Assembly (NCBI RefSeq): GCF_001884135.1
Contig: NZ_MAOC01000051.1
Span: 1 to 64,000 of the forward strand
From: Bacillus nitratireducens
GTDB lineage: Bacteria; Bacillota; Bacilli; Bacillales; Bacillaceae_G
Reading direction: 5' to 3'
DNA: 64,000 nucleotides
In this document: positions 19,558 through 29,015 of the stretch, in pieces
Numbering within the stretch: the first letter of the stretch is position 1
Layout of the letters: each line of letters opens with the position of its first letter
Position numbers and translations under genes: made by a program
Notes under the pieces: generated by a model
The model's database searches: none
What the model was told of the DNA's origin: nothing
What the model saw: the letters and a program-made list of their open reading frames with translations, nothing else

Positions 19558-20477
19558 ACGCCTTGAGCCTTTCTATGAGCTAATACTGGTTTTCCATCTC
19601 TGTCTTTCACTTGCATAACCGTTCCTGGTCCTCTCGCTTTTGACAATTCCACAAACCTATCAAATACACCAAGTTCCAGCACCGCCCGTAACGATGGACG
19701 TTTCACAACATCATCATAAGAAAATCCGTGTGCACTTATAAAAAGCTGAACGCCAGCATGCACCGCCTCCATAATCGCTTCACTATCTTCTTTACGTCCA
19801 ATTTCATCTACGATTAATATGTCTGGACTCATAGAACGAATCATCATCATCATTCCTTCAGCTTTTGGACAAGCATCTAATACATCTACTCGCGTGCCAA
19901 AATCATATTGCGGGATCCCTTTCACACAGCCCGCAATTTCTGATCGTTCATCAACAATTCCCACTTTACATGAAGGAATTTTCGAAGCACTCACACCTTG
20001 ACTCATACAGCGTGCTACATCTCTTAAAAGTGTTGTTTTCCCCGTTTGCGGTGGGCCAATTACCATCGTGTTTAACCATCGTGATTCATAAAGATATGGC
20101 AGAAGCGGCTCAGCAATCCCTATTTTTTGACGGGCAATACGAATATTAAAAGAAGAGACATCCCTAATCATTTTCACCGCACTTTTTTCTGTAATGACTT
20201 TTCCGGCTAGACCAATTCTATGTCCTCCTCGTAGTGTCACATATCCACGTTTCAATTCCTCTTCCATCGTATAAATCGAAAATTGACTTAATTTATTCAA
20301 TAAGTAGAGTGCATCTTCCGCTGTAGCGATATAGTCATAAAAAAACACTTCTCCATGCGCGATACACTCTAGCGGCCTTCCAATTCGAACGCGAATTTCT
20401 TCTAGAGCATCGTATTGCTTACAACCTTCAACTAACTGTTTCATCGTTTTCGGTAATACCTCTAATACTTCTTTCAT
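19551..20477 (-). CDS. spoIIIAA: Stage III sporulation protein AA, secretion-type ATPase
   Basis: Cytoplasmic ATPase of the SpoIIIA complex, related to type II/IV secretion ATPases. 308 residues with Walker A GPPQTGKT (141-148), Walker B-like DILIVDEIGR and the C-terminal HGFSYDDVVKRPSL. First gene of spoIIIAA-AH; the genes overlap or nearly touch throughout. The expected sigma-E promoter would lie in or before yqhV, but I did not identify it. Confidence 0.96.
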   Translation of the reverse strand: MKEVLEVLPKTMKQLVEGCKQYDALEEIRVRIGRPLECIAHGEVFFYDYIATAEDALYLLNKLSQFSIYTMEEELKRGYVTLRGGHRIGLAGKVITEKSAVKMIRDVSSFNIRIARQKIGIAEPLLPYLYESRWLNTMVIGPPQTGKTTLLRDVARCMSQGVSASKIPSCKVGIVDERSEIAGCVKGIPQYDFGTRVDVLDACPKAEGMMMMIRSMSPDILIVDEIGRKEDSEAIMEAVHAGVQLFISAHGFSYDDVVKRPSLRAVLELGVFDRFVELSKARGPGTVMQVKDRDGKPVLAHRKAQGVW

Positions 20478-20504
20478 AAGCTTCTCCCCACTATACTCGA
20501 CTTA

Positions 20505-20786
20505 CTATTTCAACAACGCGATAAAAATGCAGCCAATTCCAAGCGCTAGAAAAAAGAGTTTCAAGAAAGAAATTTCACTTGCTACACTCGCTATGCCAAT
20601 TGTCATTGTTAAAATTAATACGGTCGGTCCAACAAACGCCAACATACCATTTATAAACAATGCTTTCTTCGCATCATTCACATAAAGCATAAGCAAAGCG
20701 GCGAATATTTCCGCGCTACCTGAAAACAACCGAAGTAACCCCATCACAAGTACGGATGTTTCCATTGCCGCTAGCCACTGTTTCAT
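20505..20786 (-). CDS. yqhV: YqhV family membrane protein
   Basis: 93-residue hydrophobic protein with about three membrane helices, in the conserved position just upstream of spoIIIAA. I chose ATG at 20784-20786 because the preceding bases (GGGAGAAGGTGAG) make an SD; an ATG six codons earlier would translate through it. Function unknown. Confidence 0.8.
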   Translation of the reverse strand: MKQWLAAMETSVLVMGLLRLFSGSAEIFAALLMLYVNDAKKALFINGMLAFVGPTVLILTMTIGIASVASEISFLKLFFLALGIGCIFIALLK

Positions 20787-20966
20787 TCTCTCACCTTCTC
20801 CCATAACGGTTACTAGTTCCTTATTCTAAAAAAGAATATATTTGTACAACCATATGCAGAGGTTGTCTATTTCAGAAGTAAAAACATAATTTTCCTATTC
20901 CGACCTTTTTTAAATCTGAATATTCTTATTTTTTATGATATATTTAATAGAAAAGGAGTATGGCCG

Positions 20967-21545
20967 ATGCAGCACGTTACTTTATTACCACTCGATTTTC
21001 GCTATGCAAATGTGATTTTCGAGCTATCAAGCAATCCACATGTAAAAAATGCATTAGGGCTAAAAGTAGAATCAGTGTAAGATACAAAAGCATTCATTCT
21101 TTTTGCAATTGAAGAGGAACGAAAAAAGCACTCCTTATCAAGAGTGATTGTAAATGAAGAAAATGAAATAATTGGCCTCACCACGCTTAAACATATTAAT
21201 TATGAGAAAAAGCAATCTCACATTGGCAGTTGGCTCGGCTATCCATACTGGGGAAAAGGATATAATGAGGCCGCTAAAAAAGAAATCTTTAAAGTCGCTT
21301 TCTTAGACTTACAACTCACATACGTATTCGCTGGTGCTAAAACGACTAACATTCGCTCTTTAAAGGCGCAGGAGAAACTACCTTATATTTCATTACATGT
21401 GGAAAACAAGTTTCCAGGCGAACATGCTGCACTGGAGAAAGAAGTAAAGTCACCTTGCTCACTACATGTCGTATCACGCAAGAATTTTTTAAATTGGCTG
21501 GACGTACAAAATGAGGGGGGAAAATATGAAAGCATTAAAAATTAG
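20967..21545 (+). pseudogene. GNAT acetyltransferase interrupted by an in-frame TAA
   Basis: Reading from ATG at 20967 (after AAAAGGAG) gives MQHVTLLPLDFRYANVIFEL and reaches TAA at 21078-21080 (codon 38). The same frame then continues without a shift through typical RimJ/RimL-type GNAT sequence (VNEENEIIGLTTLKHI, GSWLGYPYWGKGYNEAA, GAKTTNIRSLKAQEKL) to the stop at 21545, about 192 codons. A single substitution (for example CAA to TAA) explains it. The downstream part could still be translated from GTG at 21144, but would lack the N-terminal acceptor-side region. Confidence 0.85.
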
Positions 21546-21846
21546 TTTAACAATTGTAGTAGAATTAGCTATTATTTATCTTTTTTCAAAATTCGTTGGT
21601 TGGTCATTTATGGAGAGCTTTTTCCTTAGTAGCTTAGCAATATTTGCAATTACATGGTTAATTATTATGAGTAACTTTAGAAATAACAATATGGATCATG
21701 CAATGAATAAAACTTTTACCGGTGTTGAAACTGGTGAAATACGCCCGTTTCAAATTGTTTTGACTCCATATATTATGGGTACCCTTTCACTCGTCACAGT
21801 TAGTTTTGTTATAACTGCCATTTACTCTCTACCCTACTTTCTATAA
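21526..21846 (+). CDS. Small multi-pass membrane protein
   Basis: 106 residues starting MKALKISLTIVVELAIIYLF, three predicted membrane helices (about 5-22, 28-48, 80-103) and a short polar loop (RNNNMDHAMNKTFTGVETGEI). ATG follows GAGGGGGG and overlaps the end of the GNAT pseudogene by 20 bp. It resembles DUF3899-type proteins in layout, but I am not sure of the family. Confidence 0.75.
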   Translation: MKALKISLTIVVELAIIYLFSKFVGWSFMESFFLSSLAIFAITWLIIMSNFRNNNMDHAMNKTFTGVETGEIRPFQIVLTPYIMGTLSLVTVSFVITAIYSLPYFL

Positions 21847-21880
21847 AAAAAAGCACTCGTGATAATCACGAGTGCTTTTC
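21847..21880. terminator. Bidirectional terminator
   Basis: Perfect stem AAAAGCACTCGTGA-TAA-TCACGAGTGCTTTT between the convergent membrane protein gene and efp. Confidence 0.9.
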
Positions 21881-21882
21881 TA

Positions 21883-22440
21883 CTATGCACGAGAAACGTA
21901 TTTACCTTCACCAGTGTTGATGATAAGCAATTCGCCTTCGTTAATGAAGATTGGTACTTGTACAACAAGACCAGTTTCTAATGTAGCTGGTTTTGTTACG
22001 TTAGAAGCTGTGTCACCTTTAATACCAGGTTCTGTCTCTGACACTTTTAATTCAACAGTATTCGGAAGTTCAACACCAAGTACTTCATCTTGGTATGTCA
22101 TAATAGATACTTCCATGTTTTCTTTTAGGAATTTTAATTCGCGCTCAATTTGGTTTTCACCAAGTTCGATTTGCTCATAAGTTCCGTTATCCATAAATAC
22201 GTGAGACTCACCACTCGCGTATAAGTATTGCATACGACGGTTTTCGATGTGTGCTTTTTCTACTTTTTCACCTGCACGGAATGTTTTCTCTTGAACAGAT
22301 CCTGTGCGAAGGTTACGTAGTTTAGAGCGAACGAATGCAGCGCCTTTACCTGGCTTTACATGTTGGAAATCCATTACTTGCCAAAGGGCATTGTCCACTG
22401 AGATTGTTAAACCTGTACGAAAATCGTTTACTGAAATCAT
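21883..22440 (-). CDS. efp: Elongation factor P
   Basis: Relieves ribosome stalling at polyproline stretches. 185 residues, three beta-barrel domains; the KPGKGAAF loop carries K32, the residue modified by 5-aminopentanol in B. subtilis. Downstream of and close to the Xaa-Pro peptidase gene, the conserved Bacillus pairing. Confidence 0.97.
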   Translation of the reverse strand: MISVNDFRTGLTISVDNALWQVMDFQHVKPGKGAAFVRSKLRNLRTGSVQEKTFRAGEKVEKAHIENRRMQYLYASGESHVFMDNGTYEQIELGENQIERELKFLKENMEVSIMTYQDEVLGVELPNTVELKVSETEPGIKGDTASNVTKPATLETGLVVQVPIFINEGELLIINTGEGKYVSRA

Positions 22441-22461
22441 GTAAAAAAATCCTCCTGTGTA

Positions 22462-23523
22462 TTACAAAATAATAAGTTCTTTTGGTGATTTCGTAATTAC
22501 TTCATTACCTTCACTTGTTACAATGATATCATCTTCAATACGTACGCCGCCAATACCTGGAATATAAATACCTGGTTCTACTGTTACAGCCATACCTGGT
22601 TCAAGTACTGTATCAGAACGGAACGCTAAACCTGGTGCTTCATGGATTTCAAGACCGATTCCATGACCAGTAGAGTGTCCGAAGTATTCACCATATCCTT
22701 TTTCCGTTATGTAATCACGCGTTAACGCATCCGCTTCACGGCCTGTTAAACCAGCTTTAATACCGTTTACACCACGTAGTTGTGCTTCTAAAACGACATT
22801 ATAAATTTCTTTTAATTTATCAGATGGTTCACCGACTGCAATTGTACGAGTAATATCAGAGCAATATCCTTTGTAATAAGCACCGAAGTCTAATGTAACG
22901 AAATCTCCTGCTTCTATCACTTTTTCAGATGCCACGCCGTGCGGTAATGCCGAACGAAGACCTGAAGCAACGATAATATCAAAAGAAGAAGATGTTGCTC
23001 CTTGTTTTCTCATGAAAAATTCAAGTTCATTTGACACTTCAATTTCAGATACTCCCGGGCGAATGAATGATAGAATATGCTCAAAGGCAGCATCTGCAAT
23101 CTGTGCAGCTTCCTTTAATATCTTAATCTCTGAATCAGTCTTTATCAAGCGTAACTTTTCTACAAGCCCAGAAGTTGGGATAAATTCAGCATCGATCGCT
23201 TCATTATGCGTTACGTAAGAGCTATATGTAAGAGTATCTTGTTCAAATCCTAGTTTTTGAATTCCAAGTTCTTTAACTTGTTTCGCAACTTCATCAAGAA
23301 TTAATCCTGCATGCTGTACAATTTCATATCCAACCGCTTGCTTACTAGCTTGCTCTACATAACGGAAATCTGTAATAAATAGAGCACGTTCTTTTGAAAT
23401 TAGTACAACACCAGCTGTTCCTGTGAAATTCGCCATATATCTACGACTATGTTCATTCGTTAATACGATACCGTCAATGCCAGCCTCAGCAAATGCGCTT
23501 CTTAATCTCTCGATCTTTCCCAT
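22462..23523 (-). CDS. M24 family Xaa-Pro peptidase (YqhT)
   Basis: 353-residue metallopeptidase. Creatinase-like N-terminal domain (1-120) then a pita-bread catalytic domain with metal ligands in DFGAYYKGYCSDITRT (two Asp), HSTGHGIGLEIHE (His), VTVEPGIYI (Glu) and GVRIEDD (Glu). Cleaves an N-terminal residue before proline or an X-Pro dipeptide; the sequence alone does not settle which. Located between efp and aroQ as in B. subtilis. Confidence 0.92.
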   Translation of the reverse strand: MGKIERLRSAFAEAGIDGIVLTNEHSRRYMANFTGTAGVVLISKERALFITDFRYVEQASKQAVGYEIVQHAGLILDEVAKQVKELGIQKLGFEQDTLTYSSYVTHNEAIDAEFIPTSGLVEKLRLIKTDSEIKILKEAAQIADAAFEHILSFIRPGVSEIEVSNELEFFMRKQGATSSSFDIIVASGLRSALPHGVASEKVIEAGDFVTLDFGAYYKGYCSDITRTIAVGEPSDKLKEIYNVVLEAQLRGVNGIKAGLTGREADALTRDYITEKGYGEYFGHSTGHGIGLEIHEAPGLAFRSDTVLEPGMAVTVEPGIYIPGIGGVRIEDDIIVTSEGNEVITKSPKELIIL

Positions 23524-23527
23524 TACT

Positions 23528-23968
23528 TTATGCCTCCCTCAATTTCTCCATTAATGCAAATAACGCTAACTTATAGCCATAAAAACCAAATCCAACAATT
23601 TGTCCTGCACAAACAGCCGCCGTCACAGATTCGTGACGGAACGATTCACGCTGGTGAATGTTAGAAATATGTACTTCAATAACTGGAATCGAAACACTTG
23701 CGATAGCATCCCGAATCGCATAGCTATAATGCGTAAATGCACCTGGATTTAGAATGATTCCTTCATATATGTCATCAGCCTCATGAATAATATCAATAAT
23801 AGCTCCTTCATGATTCGATTGAAAACATTCTAACTCCACTCCCATTTTCTCTGCTTCTTGTTTCATATCTGTTTCAAGCGTCGCTAACGTTCCTTCTCCA
23901 TATACATTTACCTCTCTGACACCAAGGCGATTTAGGTTAGGACCATTTACGAGGAGTAACTTTTTCAT
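23528..23968 (-). CDS. aroQ: Type II 3-dehydroquinate dehydratase
   Basis: Third step of the shikimate pathway. 146 residues with LLVNGPNLNRLG, the catalytic-Tyr/Arg region, SNHEGAIIDIIHEA and EVHISNIHQRESFRHESV. Start ATG at 23966-23968 after AAGGAG; the frame extends to 24115, overlapping yqhR, but that part is not family sequence. Ends 4 bp before the peptidase start, so it is probably co-transcribed with it. Confidence 0.95.
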   Translation of the reverse strand: MKKLLLVNGPNLNRLGVREVNVYGEGTLATLETDMKQEAEKMGVELECFQSNHEGAIIDIIHEADDIYEGIILNPGAFTHYSYAIRDAIASVSIPVIEVHISNIHQRESFRHESVTAAVCAGQIVGFGFYGYKLALFALMEKLREA

Positions 23969-24023
23969 TTTCTTAAAACTCCTTAATATTAAAGAATGTC
24001 TATACGACATTTTAACATACGAA

Positions 24024-24509
24024 TCACTTGTTTGAATAGTTTGTCTTCTCGAGCCCTTCTCCTCTATTTGTATTGTTCGCTTCGAATGCAACAGAGTATG
24101 AAATAAAGACACCATATAATATAAAGATACATGCTGTTGTTATGATTGTTTCTTTCGGTAAATGAAGTGCACTTTTAATAACTGGTGCCATTATCCCCAT
24201 TCCCAAAAATAATAATGCCCACCAAAATAAACCGTATAGTATACCAGGTAATACACCTTCAAACTTTTTAAAAAGAGCTTTATAGAGCAAGGCCACTAAA
24301 ATTGAAAGAAGTCCCATACAAACGATGCCTAGCACATTTCCCCAAACCCCTTCTTTCCAATCTCCAAATGCAAACGGTAAAAGGAAATAATTAGGTCCAG
24401 CTTCTGTAAACGAGAATATATGAAGGAAATACCATATACTTCCCCAAAATAAGCCACCAAATAAACCAATTTGTACAAAGTTCCTTATCGTTGATTGTTC
24501 TTGATTCAC
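24024..24509 (-). CDS. yqhR: YqhR family membrane protein
   Basis: 161 residues with four hydrophobic helices (about 13-35, 55-80, 88-112, 125-148). GTG at 24507-24509 follows GGAGGTG; a TTG six codons upstream would read through that SD. In Bacillus it sits between aroQ and yqhQ, as here. Function unknown. Confidence 0.85.
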   Translation of the reverse strand: MNQEQSTIRNFVQIGLFGGLFWGSIWYFLHIFSFTEAGPNYFLLPFAFGDWKEGVWGNVLGIVCMGLLSILVALLYKALFKKFEGVLPGILYGLFWWALLFLGMGIMAPVIKSALHLPKETIITTACIFILYGVFISYSVAFEANNTNRGEGLEKTNYSNK

Positions 24510-24753
24510 ATTGACACCTCCGCTCAATAGTATGCCCGAAACTATTTTGAAGCATGTTTAAATTCTGCGAAATTTGTCTATAAAAAGAATAAGAAATGTC
24601 CTACTCTCGTAACATTTCCCCTTGTCATCTGCTTGTATTTGTCGATAAAATAAAGGAAACTCGGTGATTGTCTCATTTCAAAATGGCAGGACCAAGTATG
24701 ACAATTACCTCTTTTTCTACATAAGAGAGAAACAAATACAGGTTGGTGTTAAC

Positions 24754-25674
24754 ATGGCAGAAGAGTCAAAACAAATATATGGCGGGCAAGCAGTCATAGA
24801 AGGAGTTATGTTTGGCGGTAGAGAATATACTGTTACAGCGGTTCGTCGTAAAGATAAATCGATTGAATTTTATCGATTACCACGCGTTCGTAATAAAGCA
24901 TTATCTATCCTAAAAAAGATTCCATTTATACGAGGTATTGCCGCTATCGTGGACGCAAGTGCGAATGGAGCGAAGCATTTAAACTTTGCTTCAGAACGAT
25001 TTGATGTCCACCCAGAAGAAGATGAACAAATTGCAAATAAAAAAGAAGAACAATCAAAATTAACGATGGTATTAGGAGTTGCAGCAGTTGGCGTTTTATC
25101 GTTCATATTCGGTAAAGTAATTTTCACAGCAGTTCCTGCACTATTAGCTGAACTAACAAGACCGATTTTCCCATCTCATACAGGGCAAATCATTGTCGAA
25201 AGTGTCATTAAGCTCATGTTATTATTGAGCTATATATACTTTATTTCTTTAACCCCACTTATTAAGAGGGTGTTTCAGTACCACGGTGCAGAGCATAAAG
25301 TAATTAATGCTTATGAGAATAATCTTCCACTAACTGTAGACAACGTTCAAAAGCAAACTCGCCTCCATTATCGCTGTGGCAGTAGCTTTATAATATTTAC
25401 AGTCATTATTGGAATGTTTGTTTATTTCCTAGTTCCTACAGATCCACTTTGGGCAAGGGTAGTAAACCGAATTTTATTAATTCCAGTTGTTCTCGGCATT
25501 TCTTTTGAAGTATTACAATTTACCAATCGATTACGAGATGTCCCTGTTTTGCGAGTACTTGGATATCCAGGATTATGGCTGCAACTATTAACAACGAAAG
25601 AACCAACAGATGATCAAGCTGAAGTTGCAATCGCATCGTTTGAAGAATTATTACGTTTAGAAAACAAACAATAA
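24754..25674 (+). CDS. yqhQ: DUF1385 membrane protein YqhQ
   Basis: 306 residues, starting MAEESKQIYGGQAVIEGVMFGGREY. Four or five membrane helices after residue 100; conserved YHGAEHKVINAYE and TRLHYRCGSSFIIF, the DUF1385 hallmark with His/Glu/Cys residues that could bind metal. Divergent from yqhR. The SD is weak (GGTTGGTG). The open frame starts at 24664, but homologs start near here. Function unknown. Confidence 0.9.
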   Translation: MAEESKQIYGGQAVIEGVMFGGREYTVTAVRRKDKSIEFYRLPRVRNKALSILKKIPFIRGIAAIVDASANGAKHLNFASERFDVHPEEDEQIANKKEEQSKLTMVLGVAAVGVLSFIFGKVIFTAVPALLAELTRPIFPSHTGQIIVESVIKLMLLLSYIYFISLTPLIKRVFQYHGAEHKVINAYENNLPLTVDNVQKQTRLHYRCGSSFIIFTVIIGMFVYFLVPTDPLWARVVNRILLIPVVLGISFEVLQFTNRLRDVPVLRVLGYPGLWLQLLTTKEPTDDQAEVAIASFEELLRLENKQ

Positions 25675-25753
25675 TTATTTAAAAATGGTGTTCAACTCCT
25701 TTCCTCATCGTTAATATACTAATTTTAATATATGTTTTTAGGAGGTGTCCCTT

Positions 25754-26155
25754 ATGAACGGTCGTTCGTTTACATTCGCTATATTTGTGCTTATTATCGG
25801 ATTAGCAATATTCGGCCTTGTTTCATCTGTTATTACAGATCCAATGGGAGTATTGAAAAACATTGGTATCATGTTAGCTGTCGTCGGTATCTTTTACTTA
25901 CTCTACAAAATGTTTACAAACTCTAGTGGTTCTGCAAATTCGCAAAGCTCATATAAGCGTGCAGCGAAACACTCGAACCGCAAACACGGGAAACAAAATG
26001 TAGCACCCCTAAGCAATTCTTTCTTGAAACGAAATGCTTCTGATGACAAGGGGAAAAAGGGTAATTCTCCATCGTTGAAAAGAAAAAGAAAACAATCTCA
26101 TTTAACTGTCATTGAAGGTAAAAAAAACAAAAAGAAAGACCGTGCTTCCTTTTAG
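25754..26155 (+). CDS. yqhP: YqhP (SA1362-type) membrane protein
   Basis: 133 residues: two membrane helices (about 5-27 and 36-56) then a very basic Ser/Lys/Asn tail (KRAAKHSNRKHGKQ and KKGNSPSLKRKRKQSHL). Start ATG preceded by AGGAGGTG. Downstream of yqhQ as in B. subtilis. The basic tail suggests interaction with nucleic acid or acidic lipid head groups, but this is inference. Confidence 0.82.
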   Translation: MNGRSFTFAIFVLIIGLAIFGLVSSVITDPMGVLKNIGIMLAVVGIFYLLYKMFTNSSGSANSQSSYKRAAKHSNRKHGKQNVAPLSNSFLKRNASDDKGKKGNSPSLKRKRKQSHLTVIEGKKNKKKDRASF

Positions 26156-26173
26156 GAAATACGGTCTTTTTTT
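26134..26173 (+). terminator. yqhP terminator
   Basis: Stem AAAGACCGT / ACGGTCTTT flanking a loop that includes the end of yqhP, then eight T. Confidence 0.8.
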
Positions 26174-26244
26174 TATCTCAATTAGTATAGGCAAATAATC
26201 AGTGGGGATGAGAACAGCCCCGACTGATTAAAGTTTCACTTTAT
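26172..26244 (+). repeat. bcr1-like repeat, internally deleted copy
   Basis: The right half (AATCAGTGGGG...CCCC-ACTGATTAAAGTTTCAC) matches the full copies at 45393 and 60958; the left part is missing. TTTAT occurs at 26172-26176 and 26240-26244, consistent with the flanking duplication of this element. Its right end supplies the last codons and stop of the HAD gene. Confidence 0.7.
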
Positions 26245-26883
26245 ATGTTGAAGTACTTCTTTCAAACTTTTTTCTTTCATACTTTCGATACGAAGGTGAT
26301 GGTTTTCAAATTGTAAATTTCTTGTCACATCATTAGGTACGACGACACATTTTAATCCTGCTGCAATTGCTGCTTTCAATCCATTTAATGAATCTTCAAA
26401 TACAACAGCTTCCGATGGTTCAACTCCTAATTCTTCTATCGCAACTTTATAAAGAGCTGGATCTGGTTTTACCTTCTCTACATCTTCTCTCGTTTTAATC
26501 ACTTCAAAATACTCTCTAATCTGTAGCTCTTCTAAAAAACGAACGACCCACTCTCTAGATGAGCTAGAGGCTAATGCGATTTTTAATCCAAGTTCTTTCG
26601 CTTCTTCTAAATATTCTTTTACACCGTCACGTGCTTTCGGTATTTTCATTTTTTCTTTATGTAAAGTTGTTACTTTTTCCTTTAATGTATGCTCATTAAA
26701 CTTTTCTTTTAATTGCTCTTTTAAATATGCATAAAGCACTTCATCTGTCGTTCCAATACATTTTGCAAATTCCTCTAAAGGTAACTCGCTTCCGTATTCA
26801 CGAACAGCATCTCTGAAAGAGTGAAACCATATTGTTTCTGTGTCCACAATTAATCCATCAAAATCAAAAATAATCGCTTTCAT
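26236..26883 (-). CDS. HAD-superfamily phosphatase/phosphomutase-like protein
   Basis: 215 residues, HAD subfamily IA/beta-phosphoglucomutase type: DFDGLIVDTE (nucleophile D8, acid-base D10), cap domain (about 15-85), motif II ALASSSS, motif III KPDPALY and motif IV VFEDSLNGLKAA. Resembles B. subtilis YhcW. Substrate unknown. The last two sense codons (ATA, AAG) and the TGA stop lie in the end of a bcr1-like repeat, so the natural C-terminus may have been altered by its insertion. Confidence 0.88.
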   Translation of the reverse strand: MKAIIFDFDGLIVDTETIWFHSFRDAVREYGSELPLEEFAKCIGTTDEVLYAYLKEQLKEKFNEHTLKEKVTTLHKEKMKIPKARDGVKEYLEEAKELGLKIALASSSSREWVVRFLEELQIREYFEVIKTREDVEKVKPDPALYKVAIEELGVEPSEAVVFEDSLNGLKAAIAAGLKCVVVPNDVTRNLQFENHHLRIESMKEKSLKEVLQHIK

Positions 26884-26936
26884 TATTCTCCCGTCCTTTT
26901 CGATTGAAATAAAAAAGGAAACGCCACACGTTCCCC

Positions 26937-27461
<525 letters not shown>

Positions 27462-27475
27462 CTAAATATATAAAA

Positions 27476-27508
27476 CAAAAAAAGAATCTATATTCGCATA
27501 CAGATTCC
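27476..27508 (-). terminator. splB terminator
   Basis: Minus-strand stem GAATCTGTAT-GCGA-ATATAGATTC with one G-T pair, then seven T; just past the splB stop. Confidence 0.75.
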
Positions 27509-27510
27509 CC

Positions 27511-28536
27511 TTATGTAAAATATTGAATTTCTGCATCAGGAAAATACTCATGTATATAACTTCTTATTGTTACCTCCAGCACTTCTGCATCATCCTTTTG
27601 ATATACATATTTCCCAATCCCGTATCGTCCCCATTTATATTTACGCTTCTCTTCATCCATTTCAAGTTTCGTATTTGGATAACGCTCTTGAATGACCTTT
27701 TTTGCCGGTTTCGTAAAGCGGTGTTGAATTAATTCAAATGTTAAGTTTGGTATCACCATATCTTTCAACGCATTGTACAATCGCTCAAACAATTCACGGT
27801 ATCCTTCTTCCCACCCTTCATGCATATAAATTGGCGCAACAATAAAGCCAAGAGGATAACCAGCCCCCGCTACTTTACGAGCAGCCTCAATTCGCTCTTC
27901 AAATGGCGATGTCCCTGGTTCAAAATTTTTAATCACATAACGTGAATTAATACTAAATCGAAAACGCGTTTTCCCATTATGCTTTGCATCTAATAAATGA
28001 TCAACGTGCGAATATTTTGTAACGAAGCGTAAACGTCCATGTTCACTTTCTCCGATAAACTCTATCGCCCGCTTTAATGCATGTGTTAAATGATCAATTC
28101 CGACGATGTCTGATGTACACGCCGCTTCAAATCTTGTTACTTCAGGGGCCCTTTCATCCATATATTGCTTTGCCTTCTCAAATATTTCATCTAGATTCAC
28201 ATACACCCTTACGTAAGGTTTACTACCAAGTGTCGTTTGCAAATAACAATAATGACAATGTCCCATACACCCTGTTGCAAGTGGGATTGCATATTCAGCT
28301 GATGGCTTTGATGTATCAAACTTTAATGTCTTCCTCACCCCAACGACTAGTGTCGCTTTTGCATTACGATACTTTTGCAATTCATTTTCGCCTGGCAAAT
28401 TTCTAATTTGATTGTGTGATGTCGTTTCACGAATTTCTAATCCCATCTTCGTAAACCTCTCATAAAGCTCTTTTCCGAGCGGATATTCGAGTGCCCTCGG
28501 TTCAAAGTAAACGATTTTTGGCATAAATGGTTTCAT
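27511..28536 (-). CDS. splB: Spore photoproduct lyase
   Basis: Radical-SAM enzyme that reverses 5-thyminyl-5,6-dihydrothymine in germinating spore DNA. 342 residues; C90, C94 and C97 (CMGHCHYC) bind the 4Fe-4S cluster, and C140 (EAACTSDIVGID) is the H-donor cysteine. Start ATG at 28534-28536 with GAGGAGGG upstream; the frame to 28704 reaches into the divergent padR control region. Expected sigma-G regulation was not verified. Confidence 0.96.
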   Translation of the reverse strand: MKPFMPKIVYFEPRALEYPLGKELYERFTKMGLEIRETTSHNQIRNLPGENELQKYRNAKATLVVGVRKTLKFDTSKPSAEYAIPLATGCMGHCHYCYLQTTLGSKPYVRVYVNLDEIFEKAKQYMDERAPEVTRFEAACTSDIVGIDHLTHALKRAIEFIGESEHGRLRFVTKYSHVDHLLDAKHNGKTRFRFSINSRYVIKNFEPGTSPFEERIEAARKVAGAGYPLGFIVAPIYMHEGWEEGYRELFERLYNALKDMVIPNLTFELIQHRFTKPAKKVIQERYPNTKLEMDEEKRKYKWGRYGIGKYVYQKDDAEVLEVTIRSYIHEYFPDAEIQYFT

Positions 28537-28602
28537 ATGCTTCCCTCCTCTCGTTAGTATGGGAAACAAAGTAAAATTAACACAGATTAAAGTTTTCCAC
28601 TT

Positions 28603-28670
28603 CAGTAACTTGCGTTGCAAGTTACTGAATGTTATAATTTGGATAACAGCTACCTTGCAACGCAAGTTAC
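28603..28670 (+). promoter_or_regulatory. padR promoter bracketed by two operators
   Basis: Inverted repeat CAGTAACTTGC-GTT-GCAAGTTACTG at 28603-28627 is perfect (11-bp arms). A second, TACCTTGC-AAC-GCAAGTTAC at 28651-28670, has the same half-site. Between and overlapping them is a promoter: -35 TTGCGT (28610-28615), 17 bp, -10 TATAAT (28633-28638). This is a textbook layout for autorepression by the adjacent PadR protein. Confidence 0.75.
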
Positions 28671-28692
28671 CTGAGTAAAAGGTGGTGAAATC

Positions 28693-29010
28693 ATGCACAG
28701 CCAAATGTTAAAAGGTGTACTAGAAGGTTGCATCCTATACATCATTTCACAAGAAGAAGTGTACGGATATGAACTGAGTACAAAATTAAATAAACACGGC
28801 TTTACATTCGTAAGCGAAGGAAGCATATATCCGTTATTGTTACGTATGCAAAAAGAAAAATTGATTGAAGGGACATTAAAAGCCTCCTCACTCGGTCCAA
28901 AGCGTAAATATTATCACGTAACCGATAAAGGATTAGAACAGCTTGAAGAATTTAAAAAAAGCTGGGGAATGGTTTCAACGACCGTAAACAACTTATTACA
29001 AGGGGAGTGA
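28693..29010 (+). CDS. PadR family transcriptional regulator
   Basis: 105 residues; winged helix with ILYIISQEEVYGYEL, SEGSIYPLLLRMQKEKLIEG and GPKRKYYHVTDKG, the PadR-s1 pattern. Start ATG after AAAAGGTGGTG. First gene of a three-gene unit with two membrane proteins, preceded by two inverted repeats around its promoter. PadR proteins with such partners often respond to membrane-active compounds; the inducer here is unknown. Confidence 0.92.
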   Translation: MHSQMLKGVLEGCILYIISQEEVYGYELSTKLNKHGFTFVSEGSIYPLLLRMQKEKLIEGTLKASSLGPKRKYYHVTDKGLEQLEEFKKSWGMVSTTVNNLLQGE

Positions 29011-29015
29011 TGAGG

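Noticed and set aside
24664-24753. Extended YqhQ N-terminus
   Set aside because: Homologs begin near MAEESKQIYGG and the extra 30 residues have no SD or family similarity.
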